A DNA stretch of 64,000 nt from Anaerolineales bacterium (lineage in GTDB: Bacteria; Chloroflexota; Anaerolineae; Anaerolineales; Villigracilaceae), in assembly GCA_019187665.1 (NCBI GenBank), contig JABARH010000014.1:1-64000 (forward strand), in the 5' to 3' direction. The stretch's first letter is position 1. Every line of letters begins with the position of its first letter. This document shows positions 1 through 6,965 of the stretch, in pieces. The notes beneath the pieces are model-generated. The model was not told the origin of the DNA. It saw only the letters and a list, made by a program, of their open reading frames with translations, and made no database searches. A program made the position numbers and the translations under genes.

Positions 1-388
1 TCTGCAACGCCACCTGCGGATGTTCCAACAGAATCTTGTCCAGCGCATGGCGCGGGAGAAGCCACACCCCCGACTCTTCCAACGCGATGGCTGTGGCAGG
101 ATTCGGCTTCCGCGCCAACGCGCCGACTTCATTGAAGACCTCGCCCGCATAGAGAAATCGTAGAACCTGTTCGCGCCCATCGGGTGAGGTTTTCATGGCT
201 TTGAGCGAGCCGTATTGCAGGAAATACAAATTCGATTCGTTATCCCCTTCCCAAAAGATGACCGCATTGGGCGGATAGACCTTCCACGCCGCGCTCTCGG
301 CGATCTGCCTTAACGCGCTCTCGTCCAATCCGCGCAGGAATTCGGAAGCGCGCAGGCGTTTGAGGAACAGGTCGGTGTTGGTGATCAT
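1..388 (-). CDS. Crp/Fnr-type cyclic-nucleotide-binding protein (3' end outside window)
   Basis: Reading leftward from the ATG at 388, the frame stays open to the window edge (about 129 residues). The translation begins MITNTDLFLKRL and contains the cNMP-binding beta-barrel signature: an FWEGD segment, then LYFLQYGSLKAM, then FLYAGEVFNEVGALAR. The FNEVGAL stretch matches the phosphate-binding cassette position of Crp/Fnr proteins, although the usual Arg-Ser of true cAMP binders is not obvious. The DNA-binding end, if there is one, lies outside. The start overlaps the lysA stop as ATGA, so translation is probably coupled to lysA. A stand-alone cNMP-binding protein is equally possible. Confidence 0.8.
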   Translation of the reverse strand, partial: MITNTDLFLKRLRASEFLRGLDESALRQIAESAAWKVYPPNAVIFWEGDNESNLYFLQYGSLKAMKTSPDGREQVLRFLYAGEVFNEVGALARKPNPATAIALEESGVWLLPRHALDKILLEHPQVALQ

Positions 389-1725
389 GGGTCGCGCCTG
401 AGCAAATCATCCACCGTCTCCCTCCTCAACATCACTTCCGCCTTTCCCTCTTCCAGCAACAACACCTCCGGGCGGCGCGCGCCGTTGTAATTGGACGACA
501 TGCTCAAGTGATACGCGCCCGCCACAGGGATGGCGATCAACTCGCCCTCTTTCAACTCCGGCATCGGCAAATCTTCGATGACCACATCGCCTGATTCGCA
601 ATACGGACCCGCAATCGAAACCTTCGCATTGATCTCTCGATTAAGTCCCGCAACGGGTAAGCAAGAATATCTCGCGCCGTACAACGCAAAGCGCGGATTA
701 TCCGCCATGCCGCCGTCGGTGAGGATCCAAATCTTGTCACCGCGTTGTTTGATCGCGCCGACGCGATAGATCGCCACGCCAGCCCGCGCAACAAGGCTTC
801 GTCCCGGTTCAAGATGCAAAACAGGAAGATTGAGTCCGCGCGATTGACAGCCTTCGACAACTGCTTCGGCGATCCCGCGCACATAGCTTTCAATGGGCGG
901 GTTGGGCAATTCATCTTCGTGATAAGCCACGCCCCATCCGCCGCCGGGACAAAAATGCCACGCGCCGTTGAAGCCGATCTCTTTGGCGATGTCGAGAGCC
1001 ATGTCAATGGCGGGGATCAATGGCTCAGGGTCGCGGAAGTTGGAGCCTTGGTGAAAGTGAATCCCTTTGAGCGGGAGATTGTTTTCTTGGCAGAATTTTG
1101 CCGCTTCGAGGATTTCATCGCGCGTCATTCCAAATTTACTGTCGTGTTGACCGGTCTGTGTGTGCGTGTGATGCGTCTTCACCGCCAATCCGGGTGTGAA
1201 TCTTAACCACAGCGAAACCTGCGCGCGCGTAAACCTGTTCACCTGTGTACCTGTATACGTGTGTACGTGTGTACCTGCGTCCCTGTCTACCTGTGTTCGT
1301 ATCCTCTCCAGTTCGCTGAGATTATCCACAACGATTGTCCCCGCATTTCGGAACGCGGACTTCAAGTCCGCTAGCGATTTATTCACCCCATGCACAAGAA
1401 TCTTTTCACGCGGCACGCCGCCAGCAACGGCGATTCCGATCTCGCCTTCGCCGGTGCAATCTATCATCAGGTCGTGGGTTTGCGTCCATGCGGCGATGGC
1501 TTTGCACAGGAAGGCTTTGCCCGCGTAGGTGATATGCGACTCGCCCGGATAATACGCGCGCAACGCGGATTGATATTCCGCCACGGCAAGGTCGAGGGTG
1601 GCGCGATCATATACGTACAGCGGAGTCAGATGCCCATCCGCAAGAGAGGCGAGGGAATGTCCCGCGAGGAAGAGCGAGTCGCGTTCAATTGTTACAGTGA
1701 CGGGAAAGAGAGCGAGCCGATTCAT
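385..1725 (-). CDS. lysA: Diaminopimelate decarboxylase
   Basis: This PLP enzyme makes L-lysine from meso-diaminopimelate. Visible family marks are YAGKAF near residue 50 (PLP lysine), HFHQGSNF, EPGRSLVARAG, CESGD and the C-terminal GAYHLSMSSNYNGARRP. At 446 residues it is slightly longer than usual. The excess is a stretch of about 20 residues after ELERI (THVHTYTGTQV and neighbours) that is encoded by an 8-bp tandem array and has no counterpart I know in the family; the reading frame survives it. The gene follows the divIC-like gene by 24 bp and overlaps the Crp-like gene by 4 bp, so the three form one minus-strand operon. There is no clear Shine-Dalgarno sequence. Confidence 0.93.
   Translation of the reverse strand: MNRLALFPVTVTIERDSLFLAGHSLASLADGHLTPLYVYDRATLDLAVAEYQSALRAYYPGESHITYAGKAFLCKAIAAWTQTHDLMIDCTGEGEIGIAVAGGVPREKILVHGVNKSLADLKSAFRNAGTIVVDNLSELERIRTQVDRDAGTHVHTYTGTQVNRFTRAQVSLWLRFTPGLAVKTHHTHTQTGQHDSKFGMTRDEILEAAKFCQENNLPLKGIHFHQGSNFRDPEPLIPAIDMALDIAKEIGFNGAWHFCPGGGWGVAYHEDELPNPPIESYVRGIAEAVVEGCQSRGLNLPVLHLEPGRSLVARAGVAIYRVGAIKQRGDKIWILTDGGMADNPRFALYGARYSCLPVAGLNREINAKVSIAGPYCESGDVVIEDLPMPELKEGELIAIPVAGAYHLSMSSNYNGARRPEVLLLEEGKAEVMLRRETVDDLLRRDP
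1233..1296. repeat. In-frame array of eight 8-bp units inside lysA
   Basis: Eight consecutive octamers of the form ACCTGTGT/ACGTGTGT can be read on the + strand with strict 8-bp period. The unit family recurs at 6421-6452, 11091-11218, 37117-37148 and 60417-60456. Here it lies wholly within the lysA reading frame. Confidence 0.85.
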
Positions 1726-1749
1726 GCCATATGCAAATCGAAACCTGCG

Positions 1750-2127
1750 TTACTCTCCGAAAAATAACATCCACCAGATCTCCCAATTCGACATCGGTGT
1801 GGAAGCGGGAGGCGGCGTGACTTGCGGCGTGGCTGTGGCATTTGCATTTCCGAGCGGAACGACGGGAATATCGCCCTCCTGGATCATGTGCCCCTCGGGG
1901 CGGGCGTAATCCTCCACGGCCGCGTCCGAGTTGGCATAGGCGATTTGTGTTTGAAGCGCCATTTGGGTCTGCATGGACTGAGTGGCCTGCGCGCGCACCG
2001 TGTCGGCCTCTTTGTTCAAGCGCTTCAACCCCTCGATGCGGGCGTTCAGATCCACGATCACCAGAACCAGAATACCCACTCCAATCAGGATTCCCACGCG
2101 GCGCCATTGAATGGAAAACGATTTCAT
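1750..2127 (-). CDS. Septum-formation initiator (DivIC/FtsB/FtsL-like) membrane protein
   Basis: The 125-residue protein has a basic N-terminus, one membrane helix at about residues 11-26 (GILIGVGILVLVIVDL), a heptad-like coiled coil (RIEGLKRLNKEADTVRAQATQ) and a Thr/Pro-rich tail ending NWEIWWMLFFGE. This is the layout of DivIC/FtsB divisome proteins, where the coiled coil faces outside and pairs with FtsL. The assignment rests on architecture and not on a diagnostic motif. A -10 box (TAAGAT) sits six bases before the ATG and a -35 (TTGCCA) 17 bp further up, so the transcript is probably leaderless. It is the first gene of the operon with lysA. Confidence 0.65.
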   Translation of the reverse strand: MKSFSIQWRRVGILIGVGILVLVIVDLNARIEGLKRLNKEADTVRAQATQSMQTQMALQTQIAYANSDAAVEDYARPEGHMIQEGDIPVVPLGNANATATPQVTPPPASTPMSNWEIWWMLFFGE

Positions 2128-2133
2128 ATCGGT

Positions 2134-2162
2134 ATCTTACCCCGTCTGACTTTGGTTGGCAA
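2134..2162 (-). promoter_or_regulatory. Promoter of the divIC-like/lysA operon (leaderless)
   Basis: On the minus strand there is TTGCCA (2157-2162), a 17-bp spacer and TAAGAT (2134-2139). The start codon follows after six bases, leaving no room for a ribosome-binding site. The -35 overlaps the -35 of the divergent rplI promoter. Confidence 0.65.
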
Positions 2163-2184
2163 GAAGCCGTTCCTCTGGTAGAAT
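2156..2184 (+). promoter_or_regulatory. rplI promoter
   Basis: TTGGCA (2156-2161), a 17-bp spacer and TAGAAT (2179-2184) form a good sigma-70-type promoter. The expected 5' leader before the rplI ATG at 2248 is about 55 bases. Confidence 0.65.
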
Positions 2185-2247
2185 GTGCCGCCGCAGGTCG
2201 TAGTACCCTTCGACCGCGAAACTCAACCCCAGAAAGGGCTTAGAACC

Positions 2248-2829
2248 ATGAAAGTGCTTCTCATCAAGGACGTGTACAAACTGGGCCGCGCCGGTGACGT
2301 GAAAAAAGTAGCCGACGGTTACGGACGCAATTTCCTCGTCCCGCAAGGGCTGGCTGTGCTCGCCACTGCCGGCGCGCTCAAACAAGTGGATCGCATCAAG
2401 AGTCAGGCCGAAGTTCGCCGCAGCACCCAGAACGAGGAACTCAAGGAAGTGGCCGCACTCATCAACGGAGTCGCGCTCGACTTTGCCGTGAAGGCCGGCG
2501 AGACCGGCAAACTCTACGGTTCGATCACCACGCAGGATGTGGCGACCGCGCTCACAGAAAAAATCCGTCACGAGGTCAAGCGTCAATCGGTGGACATGAT
2601 GCCCATCCGCGAGGTCGGCGAATACACCGCCCACGTCCGCCTCACGATGGACCTTGTTCCCGAAATCAAGATTGTCGTTCACCGCGAAGGCGAATCGGCG
2701 GATGAATTGCAGGAGAAAGCCGCGCAGGATAGGGCGGCCGCGAAGGAAGAAAAGAAGCGCAGCCGCAAGGCCCCGGCCGAAACCGAAACCGAGGCGCCCG
2801 CCGCGCAAGAAACTCCCGCCGCCGAATAA
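2248..2829 (+). CDS. rplI: 50S ribosomal protein L9
   Basis: The protein binds 23S rRNA on the large subunit. The N-terminus MKVLLIKDVYKLGRAGDV and the following VKKVADGYGRNFLVPQGLA are the L9 signature, and the C-terminal RNA-binding half (KLYGSITTQDVATAL) is present. I chose ATG 2248 because it gives the conserved MKVLL start; longer in-frame starts only add non-conserved residues. The C-terminus carries an Ala/Glu/Lys/Pro-rich extension of about 40 residues beyond the usual L9 length. It stands alone, without the common rpsF/ssb/rpsR partners, and is followed by a perfect palindrome. Confidence 0.96.
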   Translation: MKVLLIKDVYKLGRAGDVKKVADGYGRNFLVPQGLAVLATAGALKQVDRIKSQAEVRRSTQNEELKEVAALINGVALDFAVKAGETGKLYGSITTQDVATALTEKIRHEVKRQSVDMMPIREVGEYTAHVRLTMDLVPEIKIVVHREGESADELQEKAAQDRAAAKEEKKRSRKAPAETETEAPAAQETPAAE

Positions 2830-2842
2830 CACAGTTCCAGGA

Positions 2843-2869
2843 AACCAGGTTTCTTAAAGAAACCTGGTT
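2843..2869. terminator. Perfect palindrome downstream of rplI
   Basis: The 13-bp arms AACCAGGTTTCTT and AAGAAACCTGGTT surround a single base. It may end rplI transcription, though only a weak T-rich tail follows. A related palindrome (arms CCGGGT/ACCCGG within GAAACC...GG) lies between murJ and the TPR gene near 7950-7990. Confidence 0.5.
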
Positions 2870-2877
2870 CTTGCTTG

Positions 2878-2886
2878 TGGTACACT
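2878..2886 (+). promoter_or_regulatory. Extended -10 for the RodZ-like gene
   Basis: TG-G-TACACT is an extended -10 motif ending six bases before the ATG at 2893. No Shine-Dalgarno sequence is present, so a leaderless mRNA is likely. Confidence 0.45.
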
Positions 2887-2892
2887 TTTGCC

Positions 2893-3483
2893 ATGTCCGA
2901 AAGCATCGGAAACAAACTTAAGGCTGCGCGCGAATCGCGCCGCCTCACCCTCGACCAGGCGGCAGACTCCACCCGCGTCCGCGCCGTTTACCTGCAGGCG
3001 CTCGAAAACAACGATCATTCCGTCATGCTTTCCGCCGCGCAGGGACGCGGGTTTTTACGCATCTATGCCGACTTCCTCGGCCTGAACCTCGACAACCTGA
3101 CCGCCGCCGCGCGCGAAAGCAGACCGCCCGCCTCCTCCGCCCCCGTTGTGGATTCGACGCCTCCAACCGAACCCACCCCTGAGACGACGCCGATTGTCCC
3201 CGGAGCCAAACCCTCCCGCCCTGGATTCTGGGCGCGGCTTTTGCGCCGCGAACCCGCCGCCGTGGGACAACAGCCTGTCCCCGAAGAACCGGCGTCCTCC
3301 ATTGAGCCTGTTGTTGCCCCGGCCGCGATTGAAGTGGAAGAGCCGCTCAAGCCGCGAAAAACCCCGACGAAGAAACCCGCTCGCAAGAAAACGACCCCGA
3401 CTGAAGTAAAATCAAAGACCGCGCCGCGCAAGCCCGCGGCCAGTAAAAAAAAACGGACGACGAGTCGTTCGTCGAAACGCTGA
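2893..3483 (+). CDS. RodZ-like helix-turn-helix protein, N-terminal part (frameshifted)
   Basis: Starting at ATG 2893 the product begins MSESIGNKLKAARESRRLTL and carries a RodZ/Xre-type HTH at residues 5-65 (LKAARESRRLTLDQAADSTRV, then YLQALENND and GFLRIYADFLGLN). A long Pro/Ala/Lys-rich linker follows. The frame ends soon after a run of nine A (3445-3453) in a Lys-Lys-Lys segment. In the -1 frame the sequence stays open from 3447 through to the next ORF, so this and the following feature are most likely halves of one protein with two HTH domains. Loss may be real, programmed slippage, or a homopolymer sequencing error. Confidence 0.75.
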   Translation: MSESIGNKLKAARESRRLTLDQAADSTRVRAVYLQALENNDHSVMLSAAQGRGFLRIYADFLGLNLDNLTAAARESRPPASSAPVVDSTPPTEPTPETTPIVPGAKPSRPGFWARLLRREPAAVGQQPVPEEPASSIEPVVAPAAIEVEEPLKPRKTPTKKPARKKTTPTEVKSKTAPRKPAASKKKRTTSRSSKR

Positions 3484-3611
3484 GCCAAACGGCTTCCTTC
3501 GAATCCAATCCTGCCCCTGAACAACCTGTCGAGTCTGCGACTGCCGCCCCGGAAGAATTCGGAGCGGAGTGGTGGCAGCGCGTCCGCGAGCAGGCCGGGC
3601 TGGCCTCCGCG

Positions 3612-4637
3612 ATGCCGCATCCAGCCGCAGTCGCGCATGAAGCGCAGGCTGTGGATGCGGATTCGCAGGTGGGTGCGCGGCTTTCCTCCGCTGTCATGTT
3701 CGCGGAGATCGGCGCGCAGTTGCGTGAGCGCCGCGAGTCCCTGAATTTGCGCCGCGAGGAGATCGAACGACACACCCACATCGGCGCGCAGTATTTGTTC
3801 GCGCTCGAGGAGGGCAACTTCGCCGACTTGCCCTCGCCCGTGCAGACGCGCGGTATGTTGGGCCATTACGCCACATTCCTCGACCTCAACGTAGACGAAC
3901 TATTGCTGCGTTTCGCGGACGTGTTGCAAGTGCGGCATCGTGAATGGCATCCGCTCCCACCGGGCGCAACCGGCAAAGTGCAGCCCGCGATTCCCTCGAA
4001 TCTGTCCGCCTGGCGCGGGTTTGTGGCGGCGGACCTGTTTGGAATTGTTGTGCTGGCGTTGTTGGCGATCTTTTCGGTATGGGGCATCGAGCGTGTCATG
4101 CAGACGCGCTCCCAACTGGCGGCGGCGCAGACTCCGCCCTCGATCTCGGATATGTTGCTTTCGGTGACCGTGCCGCCCACGCTGCCAACCGCCGCCACGC
4201 CCTTGTTTCTTGATCTGGGCAACGTTACCGCGACGGCGTTATCGAATTTGGAACCGACGGCTACTGCCACATTCCCGGCGGGCGTGACGGTGCAACTCAA
4301 CCTGGTGGCGCTCGAACGCACCTATTTGCGCGTGAGCGTGGATGGGGAGGTTGTCTTCGATGGGCGCGTCATCCCCGGCACGGCCTATCCCTTCGAAGCG
4401 CGCGAGCGGATCGAAATTCTGGCGGGCAATGGAGCGGCCTTGCGCGTCACGTTTAACCAGCGCGACCTGGGTTTGCTCGGCGCGTACGCGCAAGTGATTC
4501 AGGCCATCTACACCGCCAATGGCGTGTTCAATCCCACCGCCACCATTTCGCCGACGCCAACCATCACGCGCACGCCAAGCCTCACGCCTTCGCCTACGAA
4601 GTCGCCATATCCCAGCCTGACGCCGACGCCGCCTTAA
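3612..4637 (+). CDS. RodZ-like protein, C-terminal part (second HTH, membrane helix, DUF4115-like domain)
   Basis: From the first ATG the product has a second RodZ-type HTH (EIGAQLRERRESLNLRREEI, YLFALEEGNFADLP, RGMLGHYATFLDLN), a membrane helix near residues 140-162 (FGIVVLALLAIFSVWGI) and an outer domain (VALERTYLRVSVDGEVVFDG ... IEILAGNGAALRVTFN) that matches the DUF4115 pattern of RodZ, then a Thr/Pro tail. No ribosome-binding site precedes 3612. The open frame extends back to the A9 run at 3445-3453, with residues TDDESFVETLSQ bridging the two parts. Its likely role is cell-shape or envelope regulation by analogy with RodZ. Confidence 0.8.
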   Translation: MPHPAAVAHEAQAVDADSQVGARLSSAVMFAEIGAQLRERRESLNLRREEIERHTHIGAQYLFALEEGNFADLPSPVQTRGMLGHYATFLDLNVDELLLRFADVLQVRHREWHPLPPGATGKVQPAIPSNLSAWRGFVAADLFGIVVLALLAIFSVWGIERVMQTRSQLAAAQTPPSISDMLLSVTVPPTLPTAATPLFLDLGNVTATALSNLEPTATATFPAGVTVQLNLVALERTYLRVSVDGEVVFDGRVIPGTAYPFEARERIEILAGNGAALRVTFNQRDLGLLGAYAQVIQAIYTANGVFNPTATISPTPTITRTPSLTPSPTKSPYPSLTPTPP

Positions 4638-4654
4638 TTCTCACGGAGTAATAC

Positions 4655-4921
4655 ATGCAACGAGGAACGAATGGCAAGATCGGCAATTACGTTACAATCG
4701 CCGACGATGCAGCGCCTGGAAACAATGTGACCATTGGCAACCATGTCACGATATATCCGAAAGCGACCATCGCTGATAATTGCATCGTAATGGATGGTGA
4801 CCCAGGACGCTCCCGCGTGGACGGTGATGGGCGGGGTCCGGCCAAACCGTTGCGCGAAGTCCCCGCTGAATGGCGCGAAAAAATCCTTGAATATGGAAGA
4901 GAACAAGACAAAGGCTCTTGA
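4655..4921 (+). pseudogene. Hexapeptide-repeat acyltransferase remnant
   Basis: The N-terminal half shows left-handed beta-helix repeats (IGNYVTIADDA, VTIGNHVTIYPKATIADNCIV). Family members then continue with an APAWTVMGGVPAKPLREVP-like segment. Here that segment is split over two frames: around 4795-4845 another frame reads DAPAWTVMGGV and then the first frame resumes at PAKPLREVPAEW. This looks like a pair of compensating indels in a gene already reduced to 88 codons. A non-functional remnant is more likely than a working small enzyme. It lies just before rimO. Confidence 0.55.
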
Positions 4922-4932
4922 GAGTTAATGGT

Positions 4933-6279
4933 ATGGCAAAAAATACATTTCATCTGGTTTCGCTCGGTTGTGCGAAAAACACGGTCGACTCGGATTCGAT
5001 GGCGCAGTTGCTCGTCCGCGATGGATACCACGCTGTGGATAAAGCCAATCGCGCCGATGTGTTGATCGTCAACACGTGCGGGTTCATCGGTCCGGCCAAA
5101 AAAGAATCGCTGGATACCCTGCGTGACCTGGCCGCCGGTAAAAAGAAGAATCAGATCCTCATCGCGGCGGGATGCCTGACCCAGCGTTACGGTGTGGAAG
5201 TGGCAAGACAAGTTCCGGGCATTGACGGAATCCTTGGCACGCGCCGCTGGATGGATATTGTGCAAGTCGTTGGCGAACTGCGAAAAACAAAACATCCCCA
5301 GCCGTTGTATCACTTGCCCGAAGCAAAGACCGTTGGCGCAGATGAACAGGAGGCTTTGCGCGCCACAGTCTATGGCGCGAGCGCGTATCTTAAAATTGCC
5401 GATGGGTGCCGCCGCCCGTGCGCCTTCTGCGCCATCCCGCTTATTAAAGGAACAGCGGTCTCACGTCCCATCGAAACGATCCTCGATGAAGCGCGCGTTC
5501 TGCGCGACGCGGGCGTGCGCGAGTTGATCCTGATCGCGCAGGACACGACCGATTACGGTCACGACCTGGGAATGAAAGATGGCCTCGCGGTATTGCTGGA
5601 ACAACTCACCGCCACCGTCCCCGACATGGATTGGATCCGCATCATGTATGCCTACCCCGGTTACGTGACCGACCGCCTGATCAATATCATGGCCTCCAGC
5701 AAACAGGTATTGCCGTATCTCGACATGCCACTTCAGCATGCCGACCCGAAAACCTTATATCGCATGAAGCGCCCCTCGAACATGGAATGGGTTCACAGAA
5801 CATTGGAGAAGATGCGCTCGAAAATTGACAACCTCGCCATCCGCACAACGTTCATTGTCGGTTATCCGGGTGAGACGGAGGAGGAATTCCAGTCGCTGTT
5901 GGATTTCATCGAGCAGACACGCTTCGACCGCGCGGGCGCGTTCCAGTTTTCCTTCGAGCCGGGCACCGCGTCCGAGCCGCTCGGCGACCCGCTCCCGCCG
6001 CAGGTCAAGGAAGAACGGTATGAACGCTTAATGGAACTCCAGCAGGGAATCTCCATGCAGGTCAATCAATCCTATGTCGGCAAGACGTTGGATGTGCTGG
6101 TGGAGGGATTCAACAACGGCCTCTCCGTCGGACGTTCCTACCGTGACGCGCCGGAGATTGACGGCTATGTGATGGTGGAGGGCGAGCTTCCCATTGGCGA
6201 GATCGTGCCGGTCAAAATCACCGGCGCAATGTTATACGATCTTGCGGGAGTCCCTGCTCAACAAGTGATTGCGTTATAA
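4933..6279 (+). CDS. rimO: Ribosomal protein uS12 methylthiotransferase
   Basis: This radical SAM enzyme adds a methylthio group to an aspartate of ribosomal protein S12. The N-terminal UPF0004 cluster cysteines are in SLGCAKNTVDSD, VNTCGF and AAGCLTQ. The radical SAM cysteines are in CRRPCAFC (about residues 159-166), and a TRAM-like C-terminal domain follows from about residue 380 (VGKTLDVLVEGFNN). The SLGCAKNTVDSD motif distinguishes RimO from MiaB. I chose ATG 4933 because it starts the conserved MAKNTFHLVSLGC; an upstream TTG is less likely. The gene is followed by a structured spacer and a rho-independent terminator. Confidence 0.94.
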   Translation: MAKNTFHLVSLGCAKNTVDSDSMAQLLVRDGYHAVDKANRADVLIVNTCGFIGPAKKESLDTLRDLAAGKKKNQILIAAGCLTQRYGVEVARQVPGIDGILGTRRWMDIVQVVGELRKTKHPQPLYHLPEAKTVGADEQEALRATVYGASAYLKIADGCRRPCAFCAIPLIKGTAVSRPIETILDEARVLRDAGVRELILIAQDTTDYGHDLGMKDGLAVLLEQLTATVPDMDWIRIMYAYPGYVTDRLINIMASSKQVLPYLDMPLQHADPKTLYRMKRPSNMEWVHRTLEKMRSKIDNLAIRTTFIVGYPGETEEEFQSLLDFIEQTRFDRAGAFQFSFEPGTASEPLGDPLPPQVKEERYERLMELQQGISMQVNQSYVGKTLDVLVEGFNNGLSVGRSYRDAPEIDGYVMVEGELPIGEIVPVKITGAMLYDLAGVPAQQVIAL

Positions 6280-6283
6280 CAGA

Positions 6284-6363
6284 ACTTACGCATCATTGGC
6301 GTTCTCTAACGCCAGCAGGCGCGTTAGACCTTCGGCGCGCCCTACGCAAGGTTTTGCGTAAGT
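6284..6363. repeat. Nested palindromic intergenic element
   Basis: Outer arms ACTTACGCA (6284-6292) and TGCGTAAGT (6355-6363) enclose a hairpin GGCGTT-CTCT-AACGCC (6298-6313) and a second one, GGCGCG (6318-6323) with CGCGCC (6336-6341). The GGCGTT-CTCT-AACGCC core is repeated in the hairpin at 41719-41750, which suggests a dispersed family. Confidence 0.6.
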
Positions 6364-6390
6364 CCTGAGTACGTAATGGGTGAATCAAAA

Positions 6391-6419
6391 ACGAGACTTC
6401 AGCGAGTCTCGTTTTTTTT
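6391..6419 (+). terminator. Rho-independent terminator after rimO
   Basis: The stem ACGAGACT (6391-6398) pairs with AGTCTCGT (6405-6412) across a six-base loop and runs into eight T. Confidence 0.85.
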
Positions 6420-6420
6420 G

Positions 6421-6452
6421 TGTACCTGTATACGTGTCTACGTCTGTACCCG
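6421..6452. repeat. 8-bp tandem array at the 3' end of the CopD-like gene
   Basis: About four units of the GTGTACCT/GTCTACGT family with 8-bp period lie directly after the stop of the CopD-like gene and touch the rimO terminator. Confidence 0.7.
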
Positions 6453-6454
6453 AT

Positions 6455-6964
6455 CTACGCGGCCCGTGCCAGCGCGGTCGCGCCGAGAATCAAGACCGCC
6501 AGCAGGAGGTTGATCTTTCGCAATCGTTCTTCGCGCTTTTGCAGCAGGATGATCTCCTGTGCGCTTGCGCCTTTTTCTTTGCGCATCAACGTGCGGCGGA
6601 TGGCGGGGAAAATCTCCCAGGTCTGCAACGCGGTCACTGCGCCCATGACGAGTCCGAGACCGTGTTTCACAAGAATGGACAGCGACCATTGCGTGCTGGC
6701 GTTCAGGAAACCGTTGTAATGTTCGTTGGCGCTCATCTGGAAAAGACCGGTGGCGATCAACGCGGTAATGCTGAACCAGGCCAGCGGTTCGAGCCGCCTT
6801 TGCATCGCCTCCAAAAACGCCAGCTGGTCCAACGGTTGGAGCGTCCGCCGCGCGGCCGGCAGGACGAGAATCGAAATGGCTGCGATGCCCCCGATCCACG
6901 TCACGGTCGCGAGCAGGTGAATCCAATAAAAAAGCGCGAGCGCCCAGGCGGGAGGCAGCGGCAT
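6455..6964 (-). CDS. CopD-family integral membrane protein
   Basis: The 169-residue product has four predicted membrane segments: WALALFYWIHLLATVTWIGGIA, a segment near LEPLAWFSITALIATGLF, one near VKHGLGLVMGAVTAL and a C-terminal NLLLAVLILGATALA. The HLLATVTWIGG motif near the N-terminus is typical of CopD/DUF2269-like proteins. I chose ATG 6964 because the longer reading runs antiparallel through nothing conserved and overlaps the TPR gene. The upstream stop at 6966 is one base away, so this gene is translationally linked to the TPR gene. Function in copper or haem handling is only a family label. Confidence 0.7.
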   Translation of the reverse strand: MPLPPAWALALFYWIHLLATVTWIGGIAAISILVLPAARRTLQPLDQLAFLEAMQRRLEPLAWFSITALIATGLFQMSANEHYNGFLNASTQWSLSILVKHGLGLVMGAVTALQTWEIFPAIRRTLMRKEKGASAQEIILLQKREERLRKINLLLAVLILGATALARAA

Positions 6965-6965
6965 A

